Shown: positions 53,474-62,766 of the stretch, in pieces
How positions within the stretch are numbered: position 1 is the stretch's first letter
Layout: every line of letters begins with the position of its first letter
NCBI RefSeq assembly: GCF_001403615.1
Contig: NZ_LN879456.1
Location: 1,116,001 to 1,180,000 of the forward strand
DNA from: Desnuesiella massiliensis
Lineage (GTDB): Bacteria; Bacillota; Clostridia; Clostridiales; Clostridiaceae
Reading direction: 5' to 3'
Length of the DNA: 64,000 bases
Translations under genes and position numbers: made by a program
Notes under the pieces: model-generated
Databases searched by the model: none
Told to the model about the DNA's origin: nothing
What the model saw: the letters and a program-made list of their open reading frames with translations, nothing else

Positions 53474-53557
53474 AGTAACAAAAATCTCTTTACTGTTTAA
53501 TATCTTTTGTATTATTATTGAACATATAATCCTTATTATTTATTAGGGGGGTTTTGA

Positions 53558-53878
53558 ATGGAAATCATAAATAAAATCCTTGAAGCAATAACTGAATTTA
53601 TTTTACATACAGCTAAAGTTATAAAGCAATATACAATGAAAATACTTAAGAATTTAGATTTAATATTTAAATCTAAAAAAACTATAGACAGTTCCTATGA
53701 TAACAAAATAAAAGAGCTTATAGAGCAAAATAACCTGTTAGAAACAGAACTAAAAAAAATATCAAAAGAAAACTTAGAGTGTGAGCATGAAAAAAATGCA
53801 GTATTAAAGGAGAATTTAGCCTTAGAGCATAATATAAATTTGCTACAAGAATTAATATTAGAATCAAAGAATCAATAA
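53558..53878 (+). CDS. Small coiled-coil protein with hydrophobic N-terminus
   Basis: A 106-aa protein I do not recognise. The N-terminal 40 residues form a mixed hydrophobic/basic helix (INKILEAITEFILHTAKVIK), possibly membrane-binding or oligomeric. The rest is a charged coiled coil (LLETELKKISKENLECE, NLALEHNINLLQELIL). The SD GGGGGGTTTTGA is strong. The last 15 nt overlap, tail to tail, the end of the ABC ATPase gene on the minus strand. It is the divergent partner of the coiled-coil gene at 52873 and both flank the GC-rich hairpin. Confidence 0.7.
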   Translation: MEIINKILEAITEFILHTAKVIKQYTMKILKNLDLIFKSKKTIDSSYDNKIKELIEQNNLLETELKKISKENLECEHEKNAVLKENLALEHNINLLQELILESKNQ

Positions 53879-54586
53879 ACTCTCTATTTCCTCCTTTAAG
53901 CTTTTAAAATCCTGACTATTTTCTATGGAATTTTCTAATTTAGTAGTATTTATAATCTCTTTTTTTATTTTAGTAGGCTTATTGCTAAGTATAAATATCC
54001 TATCTCCTAAGATACAGGCTTCTTCCACATCATGAGTTACTAATATTACGGTTTTAGGATACAATTTTTGAAGTTTTAAAAAATCCTTTATTATAATATT
54101 TTTCGAATTTAAATCTAAGGACTTAAAGGGTTCGTCCATTATTAATAATTCTGAATTATAAGCAAAGGCTCTGCCTATGCTTACCTTTTGCCTCATTCCA
54201 CCACTTAATTTACTAGGATAAAAGTGGCTATATTCCTTCATATCTAAATTTTCTAAGTAGGTATTTATTATTATTTTCCTTTCACTGCTCTTCAGCTTAT
54301 TCTTTAGCACAAAGTCAATATTATCATAGACAGTTTTCCAAGGAATAAGATTATCTTCTTGAAAAATATAGCTTATCTCACCTTTTATTTTTTCTATACA
54401 GCCTTCATCGGGTTCTAAAATTCCAGAAATAAGCTTTAGCAAAGTGGTTTTTCCACAGCCTGAGGGTCCTAAAATGCAGTTTATTTTCAACCTTTCTACA
54501 TTAAGATTTATGCCATCTAATACTTTTAGATCTTCATAGTTTTTTGTAATATTATGCAAATAAAAACTCAATAAAATCACTTCCAT
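53864..54586 (-). CDS. ABC importer ATPase (SsuB/TauB-like)
   Basis: A 240-aa ATP-binding subunit of a nitrate/sulfonate/taurine-type importer. Walker A ILGPSGCGKTTLLKLISG near residue 38, signature LSGGMRQKVSIGRAFA, Walker B ELLIMDEPFKSLDLNSK and the H-loop TVILVTHDVEEA are all intact. The true start may be TTG (54571) after GGAAGTGATTT; the ATG at 54586 lacks a good SD. It is the last gene of the three-gene importer unit, and its end overlaps the divergent coiled-coil gene by 15 nt. Confidence 0.88.
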   Translation of the reverse strand: MEVILLSFYLHNITKNYEDLKVLDGINLNVERLKINCILGPSGCGKTTLLKLISGILEPDEGCIEKIKGEISYIFQEDNLIPWKTVYDNIDFVLKNKLKSSERKIIINTYLENLDMKEYSHFYPSKLSGGMRQKVSIGRAFAYNSELLIMDEPFKSLDLNSKNIIIKDFLKLQKLYPKTVILVTHDVEEACILGDRIFILSNKPTKIKKEIINTTKLENSIENSQDFKSLKEEIESLLIL

Positions 54587-55329
54587 TTTACAGTATGAGA
54601 AATAATGCTGTTTAAAACTAAATCAATTAAAAAATTCAGTAATACCACAATAATCATCCAAGCAAATACCCCAGAGGTATTTAAATATACTTTTTCTAAC
54701 TGAATATATCCGCCTATAGAGTTCTTCGCCTGCCCCACCACTTCTCCTGCTATAACTACTTTTATGGTAAGGCCTAGCACTGTAGCGAAGGTATCTGCTA
54801 CATAATAATATATATGAGGAATATAAACCTCCTTAACTATTGCAGCCTTACTTACTTTATAAACCTTACACATATTGATAAGATTAGTATCCATGTTTTT
54901 TATACTGGTAACTATGCTTCCATACAATATAGGAAAAGTAATTATAAATCCTATGAATATTGGCGCTTTGTCCGTATCTAGCCATATTAATGCTAAAATT
55001 ATAATTCCCATGGTAGGAAGAGATTTAAATACAGATAAAAGGGGCAATAACATATAATGAAACTTTTCAAAAAGTCCACCCAGAACTCCTAGCATAACTG
55101 CAAAAAAAAGAGAAATTAAGAAGCTTAAAAAGCTTCTTAATAAAGTGGAGCTAATTACTAAAATTATATCTCCTTTATTTACTATTTCTCCTAGACTTAA
55201 TAAAGTGGTTTCTATCTTAGGCACAATGATTTCATTATTAATTACTATAGCGCCCACCTGCCATATTACAAGTATCATCACTATAGATATTAGGGAATAC
55301 TTCTTATTTGTACAAAAATAATCCTTCAT
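54577..55329 (-). CDS. ABC importer permease (SsuC/TauC-like)
   Basis: A 250-aa BPD_transp_1 membrane permease with about six helices. The EAA-type loop is EVYIPHIYYYVADTFATVLG, consistent with this class. It starts inside the binding-protein gene's end (overlap 26 nt) and overlaps the ATPase gene by 10 nt. This strong overlap supports one translational unit. Substrate unknown. Confidence 0.88.
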   Translation of the reverse strand: MKDYFCTNKKYSLISIVMILVIWQVGAIVINNEIIVPKIETTLLSLGEIVNKGDIILVISSTLLRSFLSFLISLFFAVMLGVLGGLFEKFHYMLLPLLSVFKSLPTMGIIILALIWLDTDKAPIFIGFIITFPILYGSIVTSIKNMDTNLINMCKVYKVSKAAIVKEVYIPHIYYYVADTFATVLGLTIKVVIAGEVVGQAKNSIGGYIQLEKVYLNTSGVFAWMIIVVLLNFLIDLVLNSIISHTVKWK

Positions 55330-56287
55330 CAGGAACTTTTCCTCCTATGGATTTAGGCTCAAAGCTTTGCAATACATTATAATATTTTTCATAATCTTCT
55401 CTAGAGTCCTTTGAGCTCACAAATTTTAGATTAGCCCTATCTAGAGCCTTTTCTGCTACGGATTTGTTTATATTTAATTTGAGCTCTTCTATGTAACTTC
55501 CAAGTTTATCCCTGTTATTATTAGCCCAGTTAATACTTTCATCATAAGTTTTTATAAACTCATCTACAAAAGCCTTGTTTTTTTCTACAAGCTCCTTTTT
55601 TATTATAAGAGTGGATTGAGGATATCCAAGTTTACTTCCCGTTAGATTAATCCATTCCTTATTTAAGTCGAATAATATTTTTGTATCAGTCTTTTTCATC
55701 ATTACTGTAGTCAGCATAGGCTCTGGAATTACACATAGAGTACTTTTGCCTGAAATAAATGCAGGAGCCAGCTCTGTAGCCGCATTTAAATAGGTTATTT
55801 TTAAGTCCTTATCTGGATCTATTTTATTACTGTTTAATATATATCTAAACATAATGTCTGGAGTTAGTCCTTTGCCTATGGAATAAATTTCTTTGCCTTT
55901 TAATTCCGACCAAGATTTTACATTTTCATTGGAAATCAAATATAAGGATCCCCATCCACCAGTTCCTGCTACCACATATTTCAATCCTTTATTATAGGCT
56001 TGTGCAGCTAAATTTGAAGGGACTACTGCTATATCCGCTTCACTATTTAAAACCTTTGTCACTAAATTATCCGAGGTACTCTGAACCTCATAAATTATAT
56101 TTACATCTTTTATTTTTGTAGAATCCTTCATCATTTTTGTCATAGTTAGTGCTGGTAATCCTTCAGGCATAAACACCTTAACATCTTTTATTGGCTCCAC
56201 CTTAGATTCCTTCACCTTATTAGAACTACATCCTCCAAAAATAAACATAAATACTATTATAAATACTAAACTTTTGTATTTCTTCAT
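55304..56287 (-). CDS. Substrate-binding lipoprotein of ABC importer (NMT1/SsuA-like)
   Basis: A 327-aa exported lipoprotein. The signal peptide ends in a lipobox IFGGCSSN with Cys near residue 20. The body resembles SsuA/ThiY/NMT1-like periplasmic domains (MPEGLPALTMTKMMKD, AVVPSNLAAQAYN, GSLYLISNENVKSW, EPMLTTVMMKK). Such systems carry aliphatic sulfonates, taurine, thiamine precursors or others; no feature here decides. It is the first gene of the importer unit and starts with a good SD AAAAGGAG. Confidence 0.87.
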   Translation of the reverse strand: MKKYKSLVFIIVFMFIFGGCSSNKVKESKVEPIKDVKVFMPEGLPALTMTKMMKDSTKIKDVNIIYEVQSTSDNLVTKVLNSEADIAVVPSNLAAQAYNKGLKYVVAGTGGWGSLYLISNENVKSWSELKGKEIYSIGKGLTPDIMFRYILNSNKIDPDKDLKITYLNAATELAPAFISGKSTLCVIPEPMLTTVMMKKTDTKILFDLNKEWINLTGSKLGYPQSTLIIKKELVEKNKAFVDEFIKTYDESINWANNNRDKLGSYIEELKLNINKSVAEKALDRANLKFVSSKDSREDYEKYYNVLQSFEPKSIGGKVPDEGLFLYK

Positions 56288-56305
56288 ACGCTCGTCTCCT
56301 TTTGA

Positions 56306-56992
56306 CTAAAAAAATATCATATTTATAAATTGATAAATAATAGGAATGAATACTGCTGGTAATAAATTTGCTACTTTTATATTTCCTATTTTTAACATAT
56401 TAATGCTTAATCCAATAATAAGCAAGCTTCCTATAGAGGTTATATCATTTATCACATTTGGAGTTAATAAAAGAGTCAAAAATGATGCTCCTAAGGTTAT
56501 AGCTCCTTGATAAACCAAGACACTAAAGGCGGAAAATATAACTCCTATACCAAGAGATGATGCAAAAATAATAGAAGAAACTCCATCTAAAATAGATTTA
56601 GCAAATAAGGTTTTATGCTCACCACTTAATCCGCTTTCTAAGGAACCAACAATAGCCATAGCTCCAACACAGAATAATAAGCTGGCAGTTACAAAGCCTT
56701 CTGAAATTTTTCCTTTTTTGCCTTTAAACTTATTTTCTATTACTTCTCCTAAGCTCCTTAATTTCTCTTCAATATCAATAGCTTCTCCCACAAGAGAGCC
56801 TAACACCACGGATATTATTATGAGCATTACATTTTGTCCCTTTAAAGCTCCTGATATTCCAATGTATAATACACAAAGGGCTAAGCCTTGCATAACCGTT
56901 GCGCTTATCTTCTCTGGTATACCTTTTTTTAAAGATATACCTATAAATCCACCTATAAGTATGGCTAAAGAATTAACTATAGTTGCTATCAT
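56306..56992 (-). CDS. DUF554 family membrane protein (YdfK-like)
   Basis: A 228-aa integral membrane protein with about seven helices: LAILIGGFIGISLKKG at the start, ALCVLYIGISGALKGQN, GSLVGEAIDIEEKLRS, and GAMAIVGSLESGLSG. These are the DUF554 family signatures. Function unknown. AGGAGGTTCAGG precedes the ATG, and the start overlaps the end of the EAL-protein gene by 20 nt, so it is co-transcribed with it. Confidence 0.87.
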   Translation of the reverse strand: MIATIVNSLAILIGGFIGISLKKGIPEKISATVMQGLALCVLYIGISGALKGQNVMLIIISVVLGSLVGEAIDIEEKLRSLGEVIENKFKGKKGKISEGFVTASLLFCVGAMAIVGSLESGLSGEHKTLFAKSILDGVSSIIFASSLGIGVIFSAFSVLVYQGAITLGASFLTLLLTPNVINDITSIGSLLIIGLSINMLKIGNIKVANLLPAVFIPIIYQFINMIFF

Positions 56993-59717
56993 CCTGAACC
57001 TCCTGTATATAATTTATATATTGGTGAGAATCTATAGGAGGACTAAAATAATATCCTTGAATCTCATCACAATTAGCAGCTTTCATAAAAGCTAGTTGTT
57101 CTTCTGTTTCTACTCCCTCTGCAATAACCTTTAAACCCAAACTATGAGAAAGATCAATAATTATCTTTGCTATAGCGCCATCGTCTTTTATAGGATAATC
57201 CTTAATAAACTGCCTGTCTATTTTTAACTTGTCAAAGGGTAAGTCCCTTAAATAACCTAAAGAGGAATAGCCTGTACCAAAATCATCTATAGCTATACGC
57301 ACACCCATAGCTTTTAGTTTACTCAGCGTCTCTTTTATATCACTTATATTCTCTAACACTATGCCTTCAGTAATTTCAATCTCCAAATTTTTTGCTTGGA
57401 AGTTTTCTCTGCTCAATATTTTTCCGATAGTTTTAACAATATCTGATTTTTTAAATTGAATAGGAGATATATTTACAGAAACCACCATATCTTCAAAGCC
57501 TACAGCTATCCATTGCTTGGCTTCTTTTATGGCTTCTCTTATTACCCACTCTCCTATAGGGATGATAAGCTCTGTTTTTTCTGCAATACTTATAAATTTA
57601 TCTGGTGGAATTCTTCCTAACTCCTTACTATTCCATCTTATAAGTGCTTCGGCCCCTTCTACTTTTCCAGTGATAATATTTATTTGAGGCTGATATTGAA
57701 GAATAAATTCTTCTTTCTCTAAGGCCGTTCTCAATAAAGATTCTAATTTTATGTAATATAAGTAATTTTCTTTTAAGCCTTGGCTATAAAATTTGTAACT
57801 ATTTAAGTTCTCCTCTTGAACATAATTTCGTGCTATATTAGCTAACTCTACTAATTCCTCACCACTGTTAGAATTTTCAGGACTTAAGGAAATACCTATG
57901 GAAGCCTCGCAAAATACTGCTACACCATCAAGAGTCAAGGGCTTCTTTATAGATTTAAGTATCTTAGAACATATGCTAGCGATTTCATCCTCATTTGAGA
58001 CACTGTTTATTAAGACCATAAATTCATCCTTTGCTACTCTTGATACTATTCCTTTTCCAGCAGTTTCCAAGCTAATCCTATTTACTATTTCAACTATAAA
58101 TTCCTTAGAATATTTAACTCCAAGGATGTCATTTATGCTATTAAAATTGCTTATTATAATAGAAATAATAGCTTTTCTCTTATTACTCTCTTTATTTAAA
58201 GTTCTATTCAATAATTTCATAAAAAACTGCTGATTAGGTAATCCTGTAGTGGCATCATAATTTCTTAATTTATTTATGTGATTTTCATCCTTTTTCATTT
58301 TGGTCATATCCTGAAATACGCCTATGTATTGAAGCTTATCGCCAATTTTTAAAGTATTTATAGTTAAAAACTTAGGATATATCTCTCCATTCTTCTTTCT
58401 GTCCCATATTTCTCCCTGCCATCTTCCAAATCTACTTATTGAATTCCACATATCCTCATAAAACTTTCGGTCATGCCTACCTGACTTAAAAGAAGAGGTT
58501 TTATTACCTAACACTTCTCCCTTTGTAAAGCCAGTAATCCTAGTAAAAGACTTATTAACATATATAATCTTTGTTTGCTCATCTGTAACTAAGATAGCTT
58601 CATTGGCATTCTCAAATACCGTAAAAGCTAGCTCAACTTTTTCTGAAGCTTCATCCTTATAATAATTTATTATGGCTGCAATAAAAACTACTATAATAAC
58701 TAAAAGAAAGGTTATAGAGCTTAAAACAATTATAGTATTGAGCTCTGAATTAACGGAAGGAAGTAAATTGCTTAAAGGATAGTCAATAACTAAATTCCAA
58801 CTGCTATCAGCATTAAAAAGTTTTATAATATTATTTGCATCAAATTTAACAGGACTTATGTTGCAAAAATAATATAGGTTTTTATTATCTTTATAATGGC
58901 CCTGACTATTATTTTTTACCTTTTCCCACAAATCAGGTATTTCATTGCTTAGTGAAATCTGACTTTTATTGTTCATAAAGCTCCAATCCTTGCTCTCAAG
59001 GCCGCTTTTTATGTATCCGCCAGTATTATTTACTAATATGAATCTAAATTCTTTATTATTATCTTCGAATTTTTTTATTTGGTCTAATATTTTTTGTCCA
59101 AAATAGCTTAAAACAATGTATCCTTTTTTTTCATGATTTAAGTATACAGGCATTCCAAATCTTATGATAGGTTTTTTAGGCTCTCCTATGTTACCATTCT
59201 CCAAATTTAAATCAAAGGGAGATATATATATTTCATTTTCAGCGCATTTTTCTATTTCTTTAAAATAGTAGCTCTCTCTTTTATTTTGAAGGTTTTCATC
59301 TAAAATAATAGAGGCTTTTTCATTGTTTAAGTCAGTTCTACTTATCTCCTTACCCTTTAAATCTAAAAATCTCACTTGGTTATATATTTTTTTATTAACA
59401 GCAAATCTGTAGAACATATTATCCATACTTAACTTACTGTTCAAAGTCTGATTTTCTAAATAATCAGTAATATCATTAGATTGCCTTATTATTTCCATAT
59501 CAGAAATAACACTGCTTAACATATTCTGAACATTATACTTTAATATTTCCCCTTGTTCACTTTGTTTTATTTTAACTTTTTCTATACTATTATGGTTTTG
59601 CCAATTATAGATTAAAATAAAAACACATATAAATATTATAATTACTGGAATAAAAAATATAAAAAAGCTTTTCAAAACCTTTTTATAGTTCAGTTTACTT
59701 TCTAATAATCTCCCCAT
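56973..59717 (-). CDS. Membrane PAS-GGDEF-EAL protein (probable c-di-GMP phosphodiesterase)
   Basis: A 914-aa membrane signalling protein. One membrane helix near 13-35, an extracytoplasmic sensor part to about 325, a second helix near 328-352, PAS at about 365-470 (TDEQTKIIYVNKSFTRITG), GGDEF at about 490-640 and EAL at about 660-905. The GGDEF motif is degenerate (SRVAKDEFMVLI), so cyclase activity is unlikely. The EAL domain has AEALIRWNS, VSVNISPIQF, EIEITEGIV, AIDDFGTGYSSLGY and IAEGVETEEQ, all catalytic positions present. c-di-GMP breakdown, relevant to motility, is inferred. Confidence 0.92.
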   Translation of the reverse strand: MGRLLESKLNYKKVLKSFFIFFIPVIIIFICVFILIYNWQNHNSIEKVKIKQSEQGEILKYNVQNMLSSVISDMEIIRQSNDITDYLENQTLNSKLSMDNMFYRFAVNKKIYNQVRFLDLKGKEISRTDLNNEKASIILDENLQNKRESYYFKEIEKCAENEIYISPFDLNLENGNIGEPKKPIIRFGMPVYLNHEKKGYIVLSYFGQKILDQIKKFEDNNKEFRFILVNNTGGYIKSGLESKDWSFMNNKSQISLSNEIPDLWEKVKNNSQGHYKDNKNLYYFCNISPVKFDANNIIKLFNADSSWNLVIDYPLSNLLPSVNSELNTIIVLSSITFLLVIIVVFIAAIINYYKDEASEKVELAFTVFENANEAILVTDEQTKIIYVNKSFTRITGFTKGEVLGNKTSSFKSGRHDRKFYEDMWNSISRFGRWQGEIWDRKKNGEIYPKFLTINTLKIGDKLQYIGVFQDMTKMKKDENHINKLRNYDATTGLPNQQFFMKLLNRTLNKESNKRKAIISIIISNFNSINDILGVKYSKEFIVEIVNRISLETAGKGIVSRVAKDEFMVLINSVSNEDEIASICSKILKSIKKPLTLDGVAVFCEASIGISLSPENSNSGEELVELANIARNYVQEENLNSYKFYSQGLKENYLYYIKLESLLRTALEKEEFILQYQPQINIITGKVEGAEALIRWNSKELGRIPPDKFISIAEKTELIIPIGEWVIREAIKEAKQWIAVGFEDMVVSVNISPIQFKKSDIVKTIGKILSRENFQAKNLEIEITEGIVLENISDIKETLSKLKAMGVRIAIDDFGTGYSSLGYLRDLPFDKLKIDRQFIKDYPIKDDGAIAKIIIDLSHSLGLKVIAEGVETEEQLAFMKAANCDEIQGYYFSPPIDSHQYINYIQEVQDDSNYS

Positions 59718-59854
59718 GCCATTCCCCTCTTCACGAATATCGATGTATTTAAATAGTTAAACCATAGTGATATTTCCATTATAGAACAATTAATTTATAG
59801 TGTCTAATATTTGTTAGTGAGTACGGAGAAACAAGTGCTAATATGATTATAAAG

Positions 59855-59901
59855 TTAAAGGTCTTAAAATTCCTTAAATCTAGAAATTTTAAGACCTTTA
59901 A
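59855..59901 (-). terminator. Terminator after Spo0E-like gene
   Basis: TTAAAGGTCTTAAAATT and AATTTTAAGACCTTTAA are a perfect 17-bp inverted repeat with a 13-nt loop, 23 nt after the Spo0E-like stop and upstream of the EAL gene. The flanks are AT-rich but lack a long T-run. Confidence 0.75.
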
Positions 59902-59924
59902 ATACAATATATATTCAATAAACC

Positions 59925-60164
59925 TTAGTCTTTGCATAACGCAAGCTCACCTAAATTATAATTCATTATTCTTTTTTCGTTACATATACTGTCATATAGC
60001 TTATTATACTTGTTAAGAAGCTTGTCCATTTCCATGCTAACTCTTAGTTTTTGATCGAAGTCCACATTTTCATTAATATAAGTTTCATTTAAAGTATTTC
60101 TCAGTAATTCAATTTTTGCACTTAAATTTTTAAGCTTAATATTAATGTCTGGGTATTTTTTCAT
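59925..60164 (-). CDS. Spo0E-like aspartyl-phosphate phosphatase
   Basis: A 79-aa helical-hairpin protein. The pattern LSAKIELLRNTLNETY, then KLRVSMEMDKLLNKYNKLY, follows the Spo0E family spacing, with SMEMDKL in place of the usual SQELDKL signature. Spo0E dephosphorylates Spo0A-P and delays sporulation. I chose the ATG at 60164 because GGGAGGTGTAG lies upstream; the frame runs on to 60224. Small and divergent, so the family call is good but not certain. Confidence 0.8.
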   Translation of the reverse strand: MKKYPDINIKLKNLSAKIELLRNTLNETYINENVDFDQKLRVSMEMDKLLNKYNKLYDSICNEKRIMNYNLGELALCKD

Positions 60165-60316
60165 AAATCTACACCTCCCAGAATTTTGTGAATTTATAAA
60201 TATAATTATACATAGTTTTTTCAAAAAATAAATATGGCATTTATTAATTTTTTGAAAATTTTAAAAATTATAAATAATATCCACAAATAATAATTACAAA
60301 CAATATGGAAAGTTTT

Positions 60317-61120
60317 TTAAAACTCTTTCTTGCCCATCCAAAATATAAGTGCAAATCCAATAGCTAGAGATAATATGGACCAAATTGCTTGAAATCCATT
60401 TGGCATTCCAGGATATATGGGCAGCACCGATCCTAGTACAAAACCTAATATTAACATATAGGTTTTACCTGGATATTTTTTCAAAAGTGTTTCTATAGTC
60501 TTAGTTGTGGCTATAGTTCCAATAATAACTCCAATACCTAAGGGTATTAAAAATGGTACATTAAATGTATTAATAGCATTTAATGTCACATCATAGAGTC
60601 CTAAAATAAGTAGCATGAAAGAACCACTAATTCCAGGAAGTATCAATGCAACAGCAATTATAATGCCTGCAATGATTAAAAATATAAATCCCTTACTTCC
60701 TCCAGCTGTAGCCATGGCACTTGTAGCTTCTGGTTCAAGAGACATAAGCAGCGCTATTATAAGTCCTATAATGAGAAATAAGAAATCACTTTTTTTCTTT
60801 TCGCCAGAAGTGGCTCTCTTGTAAAGTACTGGCACTCCTCCAGCTACTACTCCAATAAAGAAAAATCCCATCTGTATAGGATAGGTATTAAGAGCTTTCT
60901 CTACAATTCGACTAAATAATAGAAGTCCTACAAGTCCCCCTAATCCTATCTCTATGAGTAAAATACTATGTTTTTTCCAATTTTCAAAAAACGAACCTAT
61001 GGCATGTATTAAATTATCATATACTCCTAAAATTATTGCCATGGTTCCTCCACTCACTCCTGGAACTAATGTGGACACGCTAATTGCAATTCCTTTTAAA
61101 AAATTTATAAAACTTTTCAT
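60317..61120 (-). CDS. DUF368 family membrane protein
   Basis: A polytopic membrane protein of 267 aa with about eight helices. DUF368 features: ISVSTLVPGVSGGTMAIILGVYDNLI at the start, shown in part, and the repeated LILPGISGSFMLLILG segment in the middle. Recent work links DUF368 (PopT/UptA neighbours) to undecaprenyl-phosphate recycling together with DedA proteins. The chosen ATG (61120) has AAGGAGGAAACTC upstream; the frame extends to 61147. Confidence 0.9.
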   Translation of the reverse strand: MKSFINFLKGIAISVSTLVPGVSGGTMAIILGVYDNLIHAIGSFFENWKKHSILLIEIGLGGLVGLLLFSRIVEKALNTYPIQMGFFFIGVVAGGVPVLYKRATSGEKKKSDFLFLIIGLIIALLMSLEPEATSAMATAGGSKGFIFLIIAGIIIAVALILPGISGSFMLLILGLYDVTLNAINTFNVPFLIPLGIGVIIGTIATTKTIETLLKKYPGKTYMLILGFVLGSVLPIYPGMPNGFQAIWSILSLAIGFALIFWMGKKEF

Positions 61121-61220
61121 GAGTTTCCTCCTTATTCTGCCTTTCATTAAAGCATTACTTAAGTTATCTGATTTACATAAACCTTCCTTAAGACTATTAT
61201 ATTATAACATATAATAAAAT

Positions 61221-61264
61221 AAAAAAGGCTAGGCAAAAGTTTATTATCTTAGCCTAACCTTTTA
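61221..61264 (-). terminator. Terminator after YoaP-like acetyltransferase gene
   Basis: AAAAGG-C-TAGGC and GCCTA-A-CCTTTT pair with one internal mismatch around a loop of about 17 nt; on the minus strand the stem ends in TTTTTTATTTTAT. It lies about 23 nt after the stop. Confidence 0.75.
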
Positions 61265-61286
61265 TTTATAAAAATACAGCCTGTTT

Positions 61287-62042
61287 TTATATCTGATCTA
61301 TTATACTTTTAAATTTCTTAGGATTAATCTCATGAGTAATAAACTTTCCTTTATAGAAAAGAGAGTAATTAGTATAAGCACAGGGATTATGTCTAGCATC
61401 TTCTCTATTAACTAACTTAATAGCCTCATATGTGCAATTATTATCCTTTGCTATGTCCTTTTGAAGAACATTCACATAGTAATCAGTAAAAGGGCAGGCA
61501 TCGGAATAATAAATTTTAAACCCTCCATTATCATCACAAATCCCCTCTCTCACAGAAGGTAAAAATTTTGGATCATCAGCCTCCTCCTTAAGCTTTAGAT
61601 ATAGCAATTCAAAATAAGGCTTAGCTTTATCTATCACTGAAAATCCATATTTAATAAAAAATTTTTTATCGCTGATATAAGGTCTTTTCTTATCACTACA
61701 TAAAGTAACTATACCATCCTTGCCATCTTTTATAGAAGCATTTATACATTGATCTAATAATTGCTTTCCATAGCCTTTTCCTGAATATTTGCCAGATACC
61801 CAAAAGCAGTTTACTACCATATAATTAGGTGCATCTATGGGAAGATAGGCTATTTCTGAAGGACAATACTCTATGAACACCTTAGCCCTCTCGTCTAATT
61901 TTGTAAACACATACCCTTTTTCTATTTGTTCCTTAAGCCATAGTTTTTTATTCTCATAGCCCTGTTTGCACTTTTTATCTGAAATAGCACAGCATATATG
62001 TTCATCCTTTATATTTTCTTTATTCAAAGTAATAAAATTCAT
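61287..62042 (-). CDS. GNAT acetyltransferase, YoaP-like
   Basis: A 251-aa protein with an N-terminal GNAT domain (about 1-150) and a thioredoxin-fold-like C-terminal domain, as in B. subtilis YoaP, which has the same length. The acetyl-CoA loop is SGKYSGKGYGKQLLDQC near residue 90. The C-terminal part shows YYSDACPFTDYYVNVLQ and CAYTNYSLFYKGKFITHEIN. Substrate unknown. It is 41 nt after the GyrI-like gene, probably co-transcribed and so under the same operator. Confidence 0.85.
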   Translation of the reverse strand: MNFITLNKENIKDEHICCAISDKKCKQGYENKKLWLKEQIEKGYVFTKLDERAKVFIEYCPSEIAYLPIDAPNYMVVNCFWVSGKYSGKGYGKQLLDQCINASIKDGKDGIVTLCSDKKRPYISDKKFFIKYGFSVIDKAKPYFELLYLKLKEEADDPKFLPSVREGICDDNGGFKIYYSDACPFTDYYVNVLQKDIAKDNNCTYEAIKLVNREDARHNPCAYTNYSLFYKGKFITHEINPKKFKSIIDQI

Positions 62043-62083
62043 GTTAACATCCCTTTCAACTCTAAAAATATATTAATAATCAC

Positions 62084-62704
62084 TTATATCTTCTCAATAG
62101 GCTGACGGATTATTGTTTTCATTTTTTCTGGAGCACATTTTCTTGGGTCATTTAAATATATCTCATGGTGCAGACCTTTAAGCTTATATCCCTTTCCATC
62201 AATAAAACTGTGAAGTCTCTCTATAGTAGGTGCTTCATCAGCATAGGGACCAATATGCATAATTTGAGCAACAATACCTTCCTCATGTTCCTTGTACTCT
62301 ATCTTAGAAAGTGAATTTAATTGTTTCTTTTTAGCTATCTCATCTAATGCTTTACTTACATAATTTTCTGTAACCACATCTGGCTGCATTATCATGGCAC
62401 ACCACTTCCATATATCTTTATTATATATAGAAAAATCCTTCATATCTTCGGTCCACCATAAGCCCTCTAAAGGCATTACTCCATAATTAATTTTTAACTC
62501 ACTTTTTTTAATCATAAATTTAATGCCATAAGAAACACTGAACAATGCTTGTACAGCGTCTTCGTATTCCTTTGAGGTATTTGGATTGCCATTACCCTTT
62601 ATCATAAGGTAGTTAAATCTTGGTACCTCCAATATAGATATCTCCTTTTCAGACTGGCTATATAGTTCTTTGAATATCTTTTTATAATCCCTCTTATCTT
62701 CCAT
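62084..62704 (-). CDS. GyrI-like (SOUL/effector-binding) domain protein
   Basis: A 206-aa stand-alone GyrI-like/effector-binding-domain protein. Features: RFNYLMIKGNGNPNTSKEY at the start and the C-terminal half GIVAQIMHIGPYADEAPTIERL and YKLKGLHHEIYLNDPRK, typical of the family (SbmC, YdhP type). Such proteins often bind or hydrolyse small toxic molecules. Its promoter region carries the palindrome shared with the WYL regulator gene. SD CTAGGAGGAAAATTT. Confidence 0.87.
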   Translation of the reverse strand: MEDKRDYKKIFKELYSQSEKEISILEVPRFNYLMIKGNGNPNTSKEYEDAVQALFSVSYGIKFMIKKSELKINYGVMPLEGLWWTEDMKDFSIYNKDIWKWCAMIMQPDVVTENYVSKALDEIAKKKQLNSLSKIEYKEHEEGIVAQIMHIGPYADEAPTIERLHSFIDGKGYKLKGLHHEIYLNDPRKCAPEKMKTIIRQPIEKI

Positions 62705-62766
62705 AAATTTTCCTCCTAGCTCATCCTCATTTAGTTTAAAACTATACTATAATTATAATTAAGCTA

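Noticed and set aside
59730..59760. SigD promoter of the EAL gene
   Set aside because: ATATCGAT is present, but the TTTA-type partner at 15 nt is missing.
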